Source: Herbidospora solisilvae (GTDB lineage: Bacteria > Actinomycetota > Actinomycetes > Streptosporangiales > Streptosporangiaceae). From it: a DNA stretch of 64,000 nucleotides. The stretch is taken from assembly GCF_009901565.1 (NCBI RefSeq), contig NZ_WXEW01000001.1, positions 1,284,288 through 1,348,287 on the forward strand. The letters are read 5' to 3'. Numbering within the stretch: the first letter of the stretch is position 1; each line of letters starts with the position of its first letter. Of this stretch, positions 1 through 8,882 are shown in pieces. A program made the position numbers and the translations under genes. Under the pieces are notes generated by a model that worked only from the letters and a program-made list of their open reading frames with translations, ran no database searches and had not been told where the DNA came from.

Positions 1-2544
1 CTTGAACAGGCCGCGCAGCGTCATGAGGGTCTCGGCCTGACCGTCGATCAGGTCGGTGTACTCCTTGAAGATCTCGTAACGCCGGGTGCGGGTGGCGTGC
101 TGGAGCTTGAAGACGGTCGTCGGGTTGAACAGGTGGGGCTCGCCCTCGCGCCGCCACTGGTACTCGCCGCCGACCTCCAGGCGCCGGTGGGCGTTCTCGG
201 CCCTCGGGTAGGCCTTGGTGTGCCGCTGGAGCGCCTCCTTGGCCAGCACGTCGAAGCCGACGCCGCCCAGGCGCGAGGTGGTGCCGGTGAAGCACTCGTC
301 GATGACCTCGGCCCCGAGGCCCAGGGCCTCGAAGATCTGGGCGCCCGTGTACGACGCCACCGTGGACACGCCCATCTTGGACATGACCTTGAGGACGCCC
401 TTGCCGTACGCCTTGATGAGGTTCCGGACCGCCTTGCGGCTGTCGGGGAACAGCTCCTCGACGGTCTCGATCGCCAGGTAGGGGTTGATCGCGCTGGCGC
501 CGTAGCCGATGAGCAGGGCCATGTGGTGGCACTCGCGCGCCTCGCCGGTCTCGATGACCAGGCCCACCCGGGTGCGGGACTTCTCCCGGATCAGGTGGTG
601 GTGCACCGCGCCGGTGAGCAGCAGCGACGGGATCGGCGCCTTCTCGGCGTTGGACCCCCGGTCGGACAGCACGATGATGCGCGCGCCGTCGGCGATCGCC
701 TGCGAGACCTCCTCGCGGATCTCCTGGAGCCGCCGGGTCAGCGCGTCGCCGCCTCCGCCGACGTGGAACAGACCCGACACGACGTGGGGCTGGAAGCCCG
801 GCAGGGCGCCCTCGTCGTTGATGTGGACGATCTTGGCGAGCTCGTCGTTGTCGATCACCGGGTAGGGCAGCACCAGGCGGCGGCAGGAGGCCGCGCCCGG
901 CTCCAGCAGGTTGTGCTCGGGGCCGATGGTCGACTGCAGCGAGGTGACGAGCTCCTCGCGGATGGCGTCCAGCGGCGGGTTGGTGACCTGCGCGAAGAGC
1001 TGGCTGAAGTAGTCGAACAGCAGCCGCGGCTTGTCGCTGAGCGCGGCGACCGGGCTGTCGGTGCCCATCGAGCCGATCGGCTCAGCGCCGGTCGCGGCCA
1101 TCGGGGTGAGGATGATCCGCAGCTCTTCCTCGGTGTAGCCGAAGGTCTGCTGGCGCTTGACCAGGGCCTCGTGGGTGGGGTGCTCGTGCTCGCGCTCGGG
1201 CAGCTCCTCGAACCGCACCAGGCCGGCGTGCAGCCACTCCTCGTAGGGCTCGGCGGCGGCCAGTTCGGCCTTGATCTCGTCGTCCTCGATGATCCGGCCG
1301 CGCGCGGTGTCGACCAGGAACATCTTGCCCGGCTGGAGACGGCCCTTGCGGACCACCTTCTCCTGCGGGATGTCGCTCAGCACGCCCGCCTCGGAGCCCA
1401 GGATGACCAGGCCGTCGTCGGTGACGTAGAACCGGCCGGGACGCAGGCCGTTGCGGTCGAGCACGGCGCCGACGACGGTGCCGTCGGAGAAGGAGATCGA
1501 CGCGGGGCCGTCCCAGGCCTCCATCAGCGTGGAGTGGAACTCGTAGAAGGCCCGGCGGGCCGGGTCCATCTCCGTGTGGTTCTCCCACGCCTCGGGGATC
1601 ATCATCAGCACCGCGTGGGGCAGCGAGCGCCCGCCGAGGTGCAGCAGCTCCAGCGTCTCGTCGAACGAGGCGGTGTCGGAGCCGTCGGGGTCGCAGATGG
1701 GGAACAGCCGCTCCAGGTCACCGGGGATGAGGCCGGTCTCCAGCATCGCCTCGCGGGCGCGCATCCAGTTGCGGTTGCCCTTGACGGTGTTGATCTCGCC
1801 GTTGTGGGCCACGTAGCGGTAGGGGTGCGACAGGGGCCACGACGGGAAGGTGTTGGTGGAGAAGCGCGAGTGCACCAGCGCGATGGCGGTGACGTAACGC
1901 TCGTCCGACAGGTCGGGGAAGAAGGGCTCGACCTGCTGCGGGGTGAGCATGCCCTTGTAGACGGTGGTCCGGCTGGAGAGCGAGGCGAAGTAGACGTCGG
2001 CCTCGTGCTCGGCCCGCTTGCGGAAGGCGAAGGCGGCCCGGTCGAGGTCGATGCCCGACAGGTCGCCGGAGCTCACGAACAGCTGCATGAAGTGGGGCAT
2101 CACGGCGCGGGCGGTCGGCCCGGCGTGCCGCGTGTCGACGGGCACGTCGCGCCAGCCGAGGACCTTGACGTTCTCCTCGGTCGCGATCTCGTCGATCATC
2201 CGCAGCGCGGTCGCCCTGGCCTGCGCGTCGATGGGCAGGAAGGCGATGCCGGCGGCGTACTTCCCGGCCTCCGGGAGGTCGAAGGGGACGACCGCGCGGA
2301 AGAAGGCGTCCGGGATCTGGGTCAGGATGCCGGCGCCGTCACCGGTGTCCGGTTCGCTCCCCCGAGCACCCCGGTGATCGAGGTTGATGAGCGCGGTCAG
2401 AGCCTTCTCGACGATGTCGTAGCTACGGCGGCCGTGGACGTCGGCCACCATGGCGACACCACAGGCGTCATGCTCGTACGAGGGGTCGTAAAGGCCCTGA
2501 GGCTCGGGAAGGTCCCCAGGACGGCCATGGCGGGCAGCAGGCAT
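1..2544 (-). CDS. gltB: Glutamate synthase large subunit (5' part, runs off the left edge)
   Basis: Glutamine:2-oxoglutarate amidotransferase large subunit, which makes glutamate from glutamine in the cytoplasm. The first 848 codons are present and the C-terminal half lies outside the window. After a 27-residue propeptide the reading frame shows HDACGVAM, so Cys28 would be the N-terminal nucleophile of the class II glutaminase domain. Typical GltB blocks follow ([45 protein letters not shown]). The region around residues 480-800 matches the central/FMN part ([46 protein letters not shown]). The ATG at 2544 has GGGAG 6 nt upstream. It is divergent from bpsA. Identification is very secure; only the end is missing. 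Confidence 0.96.
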   Translation of the reverse strand, partial: MPAARHGRPGDLPEPQGLYDPSYEHDACGVAMVADVHGRRSYDIVEKALTALINLDHRGARGSEPDTGDGAGILTQIPDAFFRAVVPFDLPEAGKYAAGIAFLPIDAQARATALRMIDEIATEENVKVLGWRDVPVDTRHAGPTARAVMPHFMQLFVSSGDLSGIDLDRAAFAFRKRAEHEADVYFASLSSRTTVYKGMLTPQQVEPFFPDLSDERYVTAIALVHSRFSTNTFPSWPLSHPYRYVAHNGEINTVKGNRNWMRAREAMLETGLIPGDLERLFPICDPDGSDTASFDETLELLHLGGRSLPHAVLMMIPEAWENHTEMDPARRAFYEFHSTLMEAWDGPASISFSDGTVVGAVLDRNGLRPGRFYVTDDGLVILGSEAGVLSDIPQEKVVRKGRLQPGKMFLVDTARGRIIEDDEIKAELAAAEPYEEWLHAGLVRFEELPEREHEHPTHEALVKRQQTFGYTEEELRIILTPMAATGAEPIGSMGTDSPVAALSDKPRLLFDYFSQLFAQVTNPPLDAIREELVTSLQSTIGPEHNLLEPGAASCRRLVLPYPVIDNDELAKIVHINDEGALPGFQPHVVSGLFHVGGGGDALTRRLQEIREEVSQAIADGARIIVLSDRGSNAEKAPIPSLLLTGAVHHHLIREKSRTRVGLVIETGEARECHHMALLIGYGASAINPYLAIETVEELFPDSRKAVRNLIKAYGKGVLKVMSKMGVSTVASYTGAQIFEALGLGAEVIDECFTGTTSRLGGVGFDVLAKEALQRHTKAYPRAENAHRRLEVGGEYQWRREGEPHLFNPTTVFKLQHATRTRRYEIFKEYTDLIDGQAETLMTLRGLFK

Positions 2545-2619
2545 GAAATCACTCCCGTCGTCATCTTCTGCGTGGTGACAGAGGGACGACGCTGGCCCTG
2601 CTGCAGTTGTGGTGAGTAG

Positions 2620-2625
2620 AGGTTA
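2620..2625 (-). promoter_or_regulatory. Possible gltB -10 element
   Basis: TAACCT on the minus strand lies about 75 nt upstream of the gltB start, in the intergenic region shared with bpsA. No convincing -35 box is visible, so this is only a candidate. Confidence 0.3.
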
Positions 2626-2660
2626 CCCCACCGTTTCCGGATGGCACCTGCCGGGGCCAC

Positions 2661-2666
2661 TAAGGT
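2661..2666 (+). promoter_or_regulatory. -10 element of a leaderless transcript (bpsA-like gene)
   Basis: TAAGGT ends 7 nt before the ATG at 2674, placing the predicted transcription start on the A of the start codon. There is no Shine-Dalgarno sequence. Confidence 0.6.
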
Positions 2667-2673
2667 TTCGCGT

Positions 2674-4107
2674 ATGTCGATCGACGAGCTCTACGCGCGT
2701 GCCGGTGTGGACGGACGGCGGTTGCGAAAGGCTGTCTCTCTCCTGTCGGACGGACGCTGGTGGACGCTCGCCGATGTGGTCAGGGAGACGGCGACGTCCC
2801 GCAGGACGATCGAGGCGCTCATGCGCGTGCTCCCCCTTGAGCATCGCGACCAGCACGTCCGAATCCCAACTGAACAGGTCAAACTCTACAACATTTCGAT
2901 ATCGTCCTCTATTTCGGACCCGGTGTCTCACATGGTGGACCCGTCGGTGGTCGAGAGGATGGCCGGGATCATCGCCCGGGCGCCGCGCGGGAGGTCGGCC
3001 CTCGACCACGTGTCAGCCACGCCGGAGACCGTGGTCAGGCGGGCCCTGCTGCTCGGCGCGCGGTTCTGGCTGCCCGGTTCGCGGCTGCTCTGCGTGGGCG
3101 ACCACGACCTCACCTCGCTGGCGGTCCGTCTCATCCACCCCGAGGCCGAGGTCATGGTCGTCGACATCGACGACCGGATCCTGGCGTACATCGACGAACA
3201 GGACCTCGGGGTGACCACCCGCTGGGCCGACCTCCGGCTCGGCCTGCCCCCGTCGGCCCGCGGCTGGGGCGATCTGGCGATCACCGACCCGCCCTACACC
3301 CCCGCCGGCGTGGGCCTCTTCGTCGCCCGGGGGCTGGAGGGCCTGCGCGACCGCGACGAGGGCCGGGTCCTGCTCGCCTACGGCGCCTCCGAGCGCACCC
3401 CCATGCTGGCCCTGAAGGTCCAGCACGCCCTGGCCGACCTGCAACTGCTCAACGAGGCGATCTACCCCGACTTCAACCGCTACGACGGCGCCGAGGCGAT
3501 CGGCAGCGCCGCCGACCTCTACGTCCTGCGCCCCACCACCAAGAGCTGGCCCGCCGTCGCCTCCCGCGTCGACCGCCTGGCCACCGCGATCTACACCCAG
3601 GGCCCGCAGGCGGTCGAATCGGCCAAGGCCGCGCCCCCGGAGCTGGGCGACTACGCCCCCGACCTGCTCGTGGGCGACTGGCCCCGCGACCTGCTCCCGG
3701 GCGTCCCCCGGGTCCGCCTCTCGACGTGGCTGGCCAAGCCCTATGCCGCACAGGTCTCCCGGGTGGCGATCCACGCCCCCGGCCTGGAGGCCGCCCTCCC
3801 GCGCCTGGTGCTCGCCGCCCGCGACGCCGAGGTCCGCGTCTTCGGCACCACCTCTCCGGTACGGCTCCCGCCCGCCCCCGACGCCATCACCCGCCGGATC
3901 CTCGCGGGCAGCCACGGCAAGGTCGCCAACGCCTGGCGCGAAGGCCTGGTCGCCGAGCTCGGGCTGACCAAGAACCAGGCCAGGGCGCGCATCCCGGCCT
4001 GGGCCGGCGCGACCGCGCTCGAACTCCCGATGCACCGCCTGACCGGCCTCGCCGCCGCGGTCGCCCGCAGCCTAGAGGGCGAGGATCCGGGCCTGGACGA
4101 AGCGTGA
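2674..4107 (+). CDS. bpsA: BpsA-like N4-bis(aminopropyl)spermidine synthase family protein
   Basis: A 477-residue protein of the branched-chain polyamine synthase family (formerly DUF43). Known members transfer aminopropyl groups from decarboxylated SAM onto spermidine to give quaternary branched polyamines. Residues 10-60 look like a winged helix (RWWTLADVVRETATSRRTIE). The Rossmann-like core has GDHDLTSLAV near residue 140 where characterised enzymes have a GDDD motif, and then the family block DPPYTPAGVGLFVARG near residue 205. The start is the leaderless ATG; a longer frame opens at 2641 but lacks an RBS. The 3' end overlaps the convergent lipoprotein gene by 36 bp. The family is fairly secure. 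The actual product is not, because of the GDHD variant and an extended C-terminal region of about 170 residues that I do not recognise. Confidence 0.75.
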   Translation: MSIDELYARAGVDGRRLRKAVSLLSDGRWWTLADVVRETATSRRTIEALMRVLPLEHRDQHVRIPTEQVKLYNISISSSISDPVSHMVDPSVVERMAGIIARAPRGRSALDHVSATPETVVRRALLLGARFWLPGSRLLCVGDHDLTSLAVRLIHPEAEVMVVDIDDRILAYIDEQDLGVTTRWADLRLGLPPSARGWGDLAITDPPYTPAGVGLFVARGLEGLRDRDEGRVLLAYGASERTPMLALKVQHALADLQLLNEAIYPDFNRYDGAEAIGSAADLYVLRPTTKSWPAVASRVDRLATAIYTQGPQAVESAKAAPPELGDYAPDLLVGDWPRDLLPGVPRVRLSTWLAKPYAAQVSRVAIHAPGLEAALPRLVLAARDAEVRVFGTTSPVRLPPAPDAITRRILAGSHGKVANAWREGLVAELGLTKNQARARIPAWAGATALELPMHRLTGLAAAVARSLEGEDPGLDEA

Positions 4108-4632
4108 GGCCTGGTCGAGGGCGGCCAGCGGCTCGGCGAGATCCGGTTTGGCGTCGCCCTCGGCCGACACCCAGCTCACCGCCACGAAGTGCCCCATCGC
4201 CCTGACCATCGCGGTGCCGGCCCGCTCGGAGGCCAGCGGCGTCAGGAACAGCTCCTCCCTGAACCGGTGGACCAGCGCGTCGGCCTGCGCCACGTCGCCC
4301 AGGTTGAACACCGCCACCTGCCCGACCAGCTCGGGCCCCCGGAACAACCCCCGGACGACCTGAGTGCACCCGTCGACGTCGGCGGCCACGGCCGCGCCGC
4401 AATCGGCGGTCAGCGTGACCGACTCCCTCTTCATGACCCCCAGGGCGGCGGCCGGGAAGACCTCCTGCTCGGTCAGCGGCGCGGCGTCGACCCGCTGCTG
4501 CTCGATCGGCGCGTAGATCGCCGAGCTGATCTCGGCCCGGACGGTCCCGGGCCGGGCGACGCCGTCAGCACCCGAACACCCGGCGAGCACCATCACCAGC
4601 ACGGGCGCGAGCACCGGCACGGCCCGCATCAT
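4072..4632 (-). CDS. Putative lipoprotein, paralogue of the next upstream gene
   Basis: A 186-residue predicted lipoprotein of unknown function. The N-terminus is a short positively charged and hydrophobic signal ending in a lipobox (VLAGC, Cys about residue 18), so it should be lipidated by Lgt, encoded three genes upstream in this cluster. The mature part carries the pattern ADCGAAV...GCTQVVRGLF...VAVFNLGD...MGHFVAVSWV, which recurs in the adjacent membrane-anchored protein, indicating tandem duplication. ATGs at 4632 and 4629 follow a GTGAGGGTGGGA stretch; a longer frame to 4689 seems less likely. The two conserved Cys of the mature domain could form a disulfide, which fits the DsbA-like gene nearby. 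No function is recognised. Confidence 0.75.
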   Translation of the reverse strand: MMRAVPVLAPVLVMVLAGCSGADGVARPGTVRAEISSAIYAPIEQQRVDAAPLTEQEVFPAAALGVMKRESVTLTADCGAAVAADVDGCTQVVRGLFRGPELVGQVAVFNLGDVAQADALVHRFREELFLTPLASERAGTAMVRAMGHFVAVSWVSAEGDAKPDLAEPLAALDQASRFVQARILAL

Positions 4633-4735
4633 CAGTCCCACCCTCACCGCACCATCATGACGGGCACGGGGGCGCGGGAGGGCGGACATCTCGAAAGGCG
4701 GACACCGAGCGTGGGCGGACGGCGCCGGTCGGTGC

Positions 4736-5542
4736 TCAGGCGGCGGGCACCCCGGTCACCGCGACCACCCGCCGGTAGACGACCTTCTCCGCCTCGCGGA
4801 CGGCGAGACCGAGCGTCACCATGTCGTCGGTCTCCTCGGGCCGTTCGCCGTCGGCGCGGCCGATCCAGACCAGCCCCAGGTAGTGGCCCATCGCGTGGCC
4901 GCTGGCCTCGGTGAAGCCGGTCAGCGCCGGCTCGGCCGACGGCAGCGCCAGCAACCAGCCGCCCCGGTAGAGGTTGGAGATCCGCTTCACCAGTTCGTCG
5001 GAGGCGGTCGCCGACTCCAGGTTGAACAGGGCGTACTGGGCGACGTAGCGGCCGTCGGCGCTGGTGAACTGGGCGCGGACGGCCTGGGTGCAGCCCGCCT
5101 CCGTCAGGGCCTCGGTCAGCGCCTCGCCCCAGACGGCCGTGGCGCAGTCGGCGTCGAGCCGGCGCTCGCCCAGCCTCAGTGTGACCTTGCCTGCCTTCAG
5201 CGTCTTGGTCGTGAAGACCTCTTCGACGGTCAGCGGCTTGGCGTCGGCGGCCCGGTCGGCGATCGGCGCGAACTGCTTCAGCGACGGCCAGGCCCGGTAG
5301 GCGGCCGGCCGGGCCTGGCCCAGCGGCGAGCTCGACAGCTGTTCGGGCGTCGGGTCTTCGTCGAACGCCTCGACCACGAAGACCAGCACGAACGCCATGA
5401 GCAGGATGCCGACGACCGTCGCCAGGACCGCCAGGATCTTCTGCTGGCCGCCGGTGAGCCCCATCTCGGCCAGCTTGACGCTGCCCCAGGTGTCTTCGGG
5501 CGCCGGACGGCGCTTGGCACGGGAGGACTTGGCGGGGGTCAC
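4736..5542 (-). CDS. Membrane-anchored protein, paralogue of the lipoprotein downstream
   Basis: A 268-residue protein with a cytoplasmic Lys/Arg-rich N-terminus, one transmembrane helix at about residues 40-62 (ILAVLATVVGILLMAFVLVF) and an external domain. That domain matches the downstream lipoprotein: LDADCATAV...AGCTQAVRAQF...YALFNLES...MGHYLGLVWIG. Both conserved cysteines are kept. The GTG start at 5542 overlaps the stop of the VIT1-like gene as GTGA, implying translational coupling. Function unknown. The shared fold, one copy membrane-anchored and one lipidated, suggests both act outside the membrane, perhaps together. Confidence 0.75.
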   Translation of the reverse strand: MTPAKSSRAKRRPAPEDTWGSVKLAEMGLTGGQQKILAVLATVVGILLMAFVLVFVVEAFDEDPTPEQLSSSPLGQARPAAYRAWPSLKQFAPIADRAADAKPLTVEEVFTTKTLKAGKVTLRLGERRLDADCATAVWGEALTEALTEAGCTQAVRAQFTSADGRYVAQYALFNLESATASDELVKRISNLYRGGWLLALPSAEPALTGFTEASGHAMGHYLGLVWIGRADGERPEETDDMVTLGLAVREAEKVVYRRVVAVTGVPAA

Positions 5543-6255
5543 AGGCCGTTCGCCCCGATCAGCGACCCCAGTCCCCAGGTCAGCGCGGCGGCGATCCCGC
5601 CGACCAGGAGCTGGCGCAGGCCGGTGAACCACCAGTTCCGCGCGGTCACCCGGGCCACGAGCGCGCCCGCCCCGAAGAGCGCCACCATGGACAGGGCGGC
5701 CGACACCCAGAGGGAGGTCACCCCGGCCAGGTAGGGCGCCAAGGGAATGACGGCGCCGACGGCGAACGACAGGAACGACGACGACGCGGCGGTCACCGGC
5801 GACGGCAGGTCGTCGGGCTTCACGCCCAGCTCGTTGAGGGTGTGCACTTCCAGGGCCTGTTCGGGGTTGCGGGAGATCTGCCGGGCCACCTCGGCGGCCA
5901 GTTCGGGGTCGACGCCGCGCCGTTCGTAGAGGGCGGCCAGCTCGGCCTCCTCCTCTTCGGGGTGGAGGGCCATCTCGCGGCGTTCGACCGCGATCTCGGC
6001 CTGGGCCAGCTCACGCTGGCTCGCCACCGAGACGTACTCTCCTCCGGCCATCGAAAACGCCCCGGCGGCCAGGCCCGCGACACCCGCGAGCGCGATCACG
6101 CGGGTGTTGGCCGTGCCGCCGGCCACGCCGGCGATGAGCGCGAAGTTCGACACCAGGCCGTCCATCGCGCCGAACACCGCCGGACGCAACCAGCCACCCG
6201 TGACGTCGCGGTGGTTGTGGTGGGAGGGGAGTTCCGGGCCGGCGGCGCCGGTCAT
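5539..6255 (-). CDS. VIT1/CCC1-family membrane transporter
   Basis: A 238-residue protein of the VIT1/CCC1 family. Known members export Fe2+ or Mn2+ from the cytosol. Family blocks are visible: RPAVFGAMDGLVSNFALIAGVAGG in helix 1, a second helix ending AGAFSMAGGEYVSVASQRE, then a soluble Glu-rich stretch (EEEEAELAALYERRG) like the metal-binding loop of the family, and three C-terminal helices from about residue 155. Length is normal. It overlaps lgt upstream (ATGA) and the anchored paralogue downstream (GTGA), so it lies inside a tightly coupled operon. Substrate metal cannot be read from sequence. Confidence 0.85.
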   Translation of the reverse strand: MTGAAGPELPSHHNHRDVTGGWLRPAVFGAMDGLVSNFALIAGVAGGTANTRVIALAGVAGLAAGAFSMAGGEYVSVASQRELAQAEIAVERREMALHPEEEEAELAALYERRGVDPELAAEVARQISRNPEQALEVHTLNELGVKPDDLPSPVTAASSSFLSFAVGAVIPLAPYLAGVTSLWVSAALSMVALFGAGALVARVTARNWWFTGLRQLLVGGIAAALTWGLGSLIGANGL

Positions 6256-7238
6256 CTCTGACCGGCCTCCTCGGCCTTCTCTGTCTTGTCGTCGGGAGCG
6301 GCGGCCTCACCGGCCTCGCCCCGCGCCTCGTTCTCGCGGTCGATCTCGTGGTCGTCGGCCTGGTCGTGGAGGTGGGCCGGGTCGGCCTCGGCGCCCTCGG
6401 CCACCGGCGGGAGCGCGCCCTCGGGCACGATGACCTCTTCGGTGGTCTTGTTCCTGGTCAGCCAGAAGTAGGCCAGCGCGCCGAGGAACAGCACGATGGA
6501 GGTCCACTGGTTGAGGCGCATGCCGAGGATCTCGTGGGCCGGGTCGACCCGCAGGCCCTCGATCCAGAAGCGGCCCAGGGTGTAGCCCATGACGTAGAGG
6601 GCGAACAGGCGGCCGTGGCGCAGCGTGAACCGCGACCCGATCAGCAGGAGCAGGCCGGCCACCGCGAAGTTCCAGAGCAGTTCGTAGAGGAACGCCGGGT
6701 GGTAGGTCAGCGCGCCGGGCACGGTGCCGGGGCGGCCGGGCTCGATCTCCAGGCACCAGGCGTAGTCGCAGGGACCGCCGAAGAGCTCCTGGTTGAAGTA
6801 GTTGCCCAGCCGGCCGATGCCCTGGGCGATCAGGATGCCCGGTGCGACGGTGTCGGCGACGGCCGACAGGGAGATGCCGCGCCGGCGGCAGGCGATCCAG
6901 ACGCCGACGGCGCCGAGCGCGACCGCCCCCCAGATGCCGAGGCCGCCCTTCCAGATGAAGAACACGTGATACCACGGGTTCTCCGCGTCAGCTCCGAAGT
7001 AGAGCTGGTTGTCGGTGATGACGTGGTAGAGCCGGCCGCCGACCAGGCCGAACGGGACCGCCCAGACGGCCAGGTCGGTGATCGTGCCGGGAAGGCCGCC
7101 ACGGGCGCGCCAGCGGCGCTCGCCGAGCCAGACGGCGACGACGACGCCCAGCACGATGCAGAGCGCATAGGCCCGGATGGGAAGGGGTCCGAGGTACCAG
7201 ACCCCCTGCGACGGGCTCGGGATCGAGGCGAGGGGCAT
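6252..7238 (-). CDS. lgt: Prolipoprotein diacylglyceryl transferase
   Basis: Transfers diacylglycerol from phosphatidylglycerol to the lipobox Cys of prolipoproteins, in the cytoplasmic membrane. The 328-residue protein has the Lgt signature GRLGNYFNQELFGGP near residue 140, the N-terminal SPSQGVWYLGPLPIRAYAL block, several helices, and TYHPAFLYELLWN. The last 60 residues are an acidic, Glu/Asp/Ala-rich cytoplasmic tail typical of actinobacterial Lgt. ATG 7238 is chosen because the Lgt-like sequence begins there; the frame is open to 7289. TAACGT sits 8 nt before the ATG, so the mRNA may be leaderless or nearly so. A lipoprotein gene lies downstream in the same cluster. Confidence 0.93.
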   Translation of the reverse strand: MPLASIPSPSQGVWYLGPLPIRAYALCIVLGVVVAVWLGERRWRARGGLPGTITDLAVWAVPFGLVGGRLYHVITDNQLYFGADAENPWYHVFFIWKGGLGIWGAVALGAVGVWIACRRRGISLSAVADTVAPGILIAQGIGRLGNYFNQELFGGPCDYAWCLEIEPGRPGTVPGALTYHPAFLYELLWNFAVAGLLLLIGSRFTLRHGRLFALYVMGYTLGRFWIEGLRVDPAHEILGMRLNQWTSIVLFLGALAYFWLTRNKTTEEVIVPEGALPPVAEGAEADPAHLHDQADDHEIDRENEARGEAGEAAAPDDKTEKAEEAGQR

Positions 7239-7294
7239 GTCACAGGACGTTACCGCCTCCAAGGCGCACTCGCGCACCCCCGTCACCAATGAGC

Positions 7295-7382
7295 CCGTCT
7301 CAGGTTGATCACCCCATCCTCAAGCGAGCCGCGGCCGGCCGGAGGCCGGTCGTGGCTCGCGTTTCGGATCTGCCTGAGACGG
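7295..7382. repeat. Nested inverted repeat between the DsbA-like gene and lgt
   Basis: The outer arms CCGTCTCAGG (7295-7304) and CCTGAGACGG (7373-7382) are perfect 10-bp complements. Inside lies a 17-bp stem (7324-7340 with 7344-7360) with a GGA loop. Its two imperfect positions are G-U pairs if read as plus-strand RNA and A-C mismatches as minus-strand RNA. It begins 2 nt past the stop of the DsbA-like gene, so it may terminate that transcript or fold in the lgt leader. Confidence 0.6.
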
Positions 7383-7384
7383 CG

Positions 7385-8143
7385 TCACTTACCGGCCGCG
7401 AGCACGGCCTGGCGGAGCTTGTTCGGCACGAACGCGACGTTGGAGTCGAGGTCCTTGCCGTTCAGCTTGAGCGTGGGCGTGCCGGTGATCTTCTCCTCCC
7501 GGATCACCTTGTCGGACTGGGTGAGCTGGGTCTGGGCGTACTTCTGGGAGGTCACGCACTTCTCCCAGTCGGGCGCCGTGATCCCCGCGTCCTTGCCCCA
7601 GGCGACCAGGTCGGTCAGCGGGAAGCCCTCGACGGTCTCCGAGGGCTGCTCCTTGAAGAGCCGGTCGTGGAAGGCCGGCCAGTGCGCCCCCTGGGTGACG
7701 CAGCGGGAGGCCGCCCCGGCGCGGACCGAGTTGGACTTGGTCGGCTCCATGGAGAAGATCGTGATCGGGTGGAAGACGACCTTGGCCTTGCCCTCGGACG
7801 CCAGGTTCTTGATCGTCGGCCCCGACGACTCCTCCAGCGCCTTGCAGGCCGGGCACTGGAAGTCCTCGTAGACGTCGAGCACCGGCGCGGTCACCCCCGG
7901 CCGGGCCATGGTGACCGTTCCGTCGGCGTTGACCGTGGTCGGGGCGAGTTCGGCGGCCGCCGCCTGCTGCTCGGCGGTGTCCCGGGCGGCGGCGTACCAG
8001 GCGCCGCCGCCGATGGCCAGGACGGCGATGGTCCCGATGGTGACCATCGTGGCGAGGCGGCGGTGGCGGTCCTTCCTGCGGTCGGCCTGCCGCTGCGCGG
8101 CGATCCGTTCCCGGGCCGTCGCCTCGCGCGCACCTTTGCCCAT
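7385..8143 (-). CDS. DsbA-like membrane-anchored thiol oxidoreductase
   Basis: A 252-residue thioredoxin-fold protein. It has a basic cytoplasmic N-terminus, one membrane helix at about residues 33-52, and an extracytoplasmic domain with DVYEDFQCPACKALEE, where CPAC is the redox-active pair as in DsbA. A cis-Pro loop appears later (ITGTPTLKLNGK). Two further Cys (SRCVTQG, EKCVTSQ) are present. Probably forms or isomerises disulfides in exported proteins. Its start overlaps the stop of the MauE-like gene as TGATG, a common pairing in which the membrane partner handles electrons. The neighbouring exported paralogues with paired Cys are plausible substrates (inference). Confidence 0.85.
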   Translation of the reverse strand: MGKGAREATARERIAAQRQADRRKDRHRRLATMVTIGTIAVLAIGGGAWYAAARDTAEQQAAAAELAPTTVNADGTVTMARPGVTAPVLDVYEDFQCPACKALEESSGPTIKNLASEGKAKVVFHPITIFSMEPTKSNSVRAGAASRCVTQGAHWPAFHDRLFKEQPSETVEGFPLTDLVAWGKDAGITAPDWEKCVTSQKYAQTQLTQSDKVIREEKITGTPTLKLNGKDLDSNVAFVPNKLRQAVLAAGK

Positions 8144-8727
8144 CAGTGGTTCTCCTTCACTTCATCCAAGTGATCACTCACGCCGGGCTCGTGATCGCCG
8201 GACTCCTCCTCGGCGTATGGGCGGGGGGCCAGGCCCAGGGGCCTGTCGAGCGCGAACCGGCCCGGTGTGAACCAGGCGATCCAGCCCGCCAGCACCACCA
8301 GCCCGAAGTCGCGCAGCAACTCCGGCAGGTAGGACGGCTCCTGTCCTTCGGCGAGCGGCCCGCCGCCGCCGAAGCAGCCGCAGTCGATGCGCAGCCCCCG
8401 CGCCCACGCCGAGGCGATGCCGATGACGAAGGCGACCATGAGCAGCCCCGCGCCGACCGCCGACAGGCGGGTGAGCAGGCCAAGGACAAGGAGCACTCCG
8501 ACGACGATCTCCAGCACGGGCAGGCCGTATCCGACGGCCGTGGCGATCCGGTCCGGCAGTAGTTCGTAGGCGCGCACGGCCTGCACCGACAGAGCGGGGG
8601 CGCCGATCTTCAGCCACCCCGCGACGATGAGCACGCCGGCGAGCACGAGCCGGGCGACGGTCGTCACCCAGGGTACAACGACAGATGCACTGAGTGACGA
8701 ACTCGGGCCGCGACGATGCGTTGACAC
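8143..8727 (-). CDS. MauE/DoxX-like membrane protein, redox partner
   Basis: A 194-residue protein with four predicted helices, resembling the MauE/DoxX family. It shows TTVARLVLAGVLIVAGWLKIG at the N-terminus and GLRIDCGCFGGGGP after helix 3, the paired-Cys motif usual in family members next to DsbA-like proteins. The C-terminal tail is acidic and probably cytoplasmic. The GTG start at 8727 has GGGAGGAG 5-8 nt upstream. Translational overlap with the DsbA-like gene suggests the two work as an oxidase pair at the membrane; that role is inferred from context. Confidence 0.82.
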   Translation of the reverse strand: MSTHRRGPSSSLSASVVVPWVTTVARLVLAGVLIVAGWLKIGAPALSVQAVRAYELLPDRIATAVGYGLPVLEIVVGVLLVLGLLTRLSAVGAGLLMVAFVIGIASAWARGLRIDCGCFGGGGPLAEGQEPSYLPELLRDFGLVVLAGWIAWFTPGRFALDRPLGLAPRPYAEEESGDHEPGVSDHLDEVKENH

Positions 8728-8882
8728 GGAGACTCCTCCCAGGTCCCGGGGCCGCCTACACGGCCACCGACACGGAACCTATTGGAGTCCACCCCACCAT
8801 GACCTCGATAAACACTGGGTAAGGCGAAACCTGGGGGCGGGTATGGGGAGGGTCGTCCTGGTAAATCCCAGGGCCTTCTCCT

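Noticed and set aside
97..2619. Plus-strand open frame of 840 codons
   Set aside because: Shadow of gltB, whose glutaminase and FMN-domain motifs are clear on the minus strand.
2397..2660. 87-codon minus-strand ORF overlapping the gltB start
   Set aside because: It overlaps the start of gltB in another frame and shows no conserved motif.
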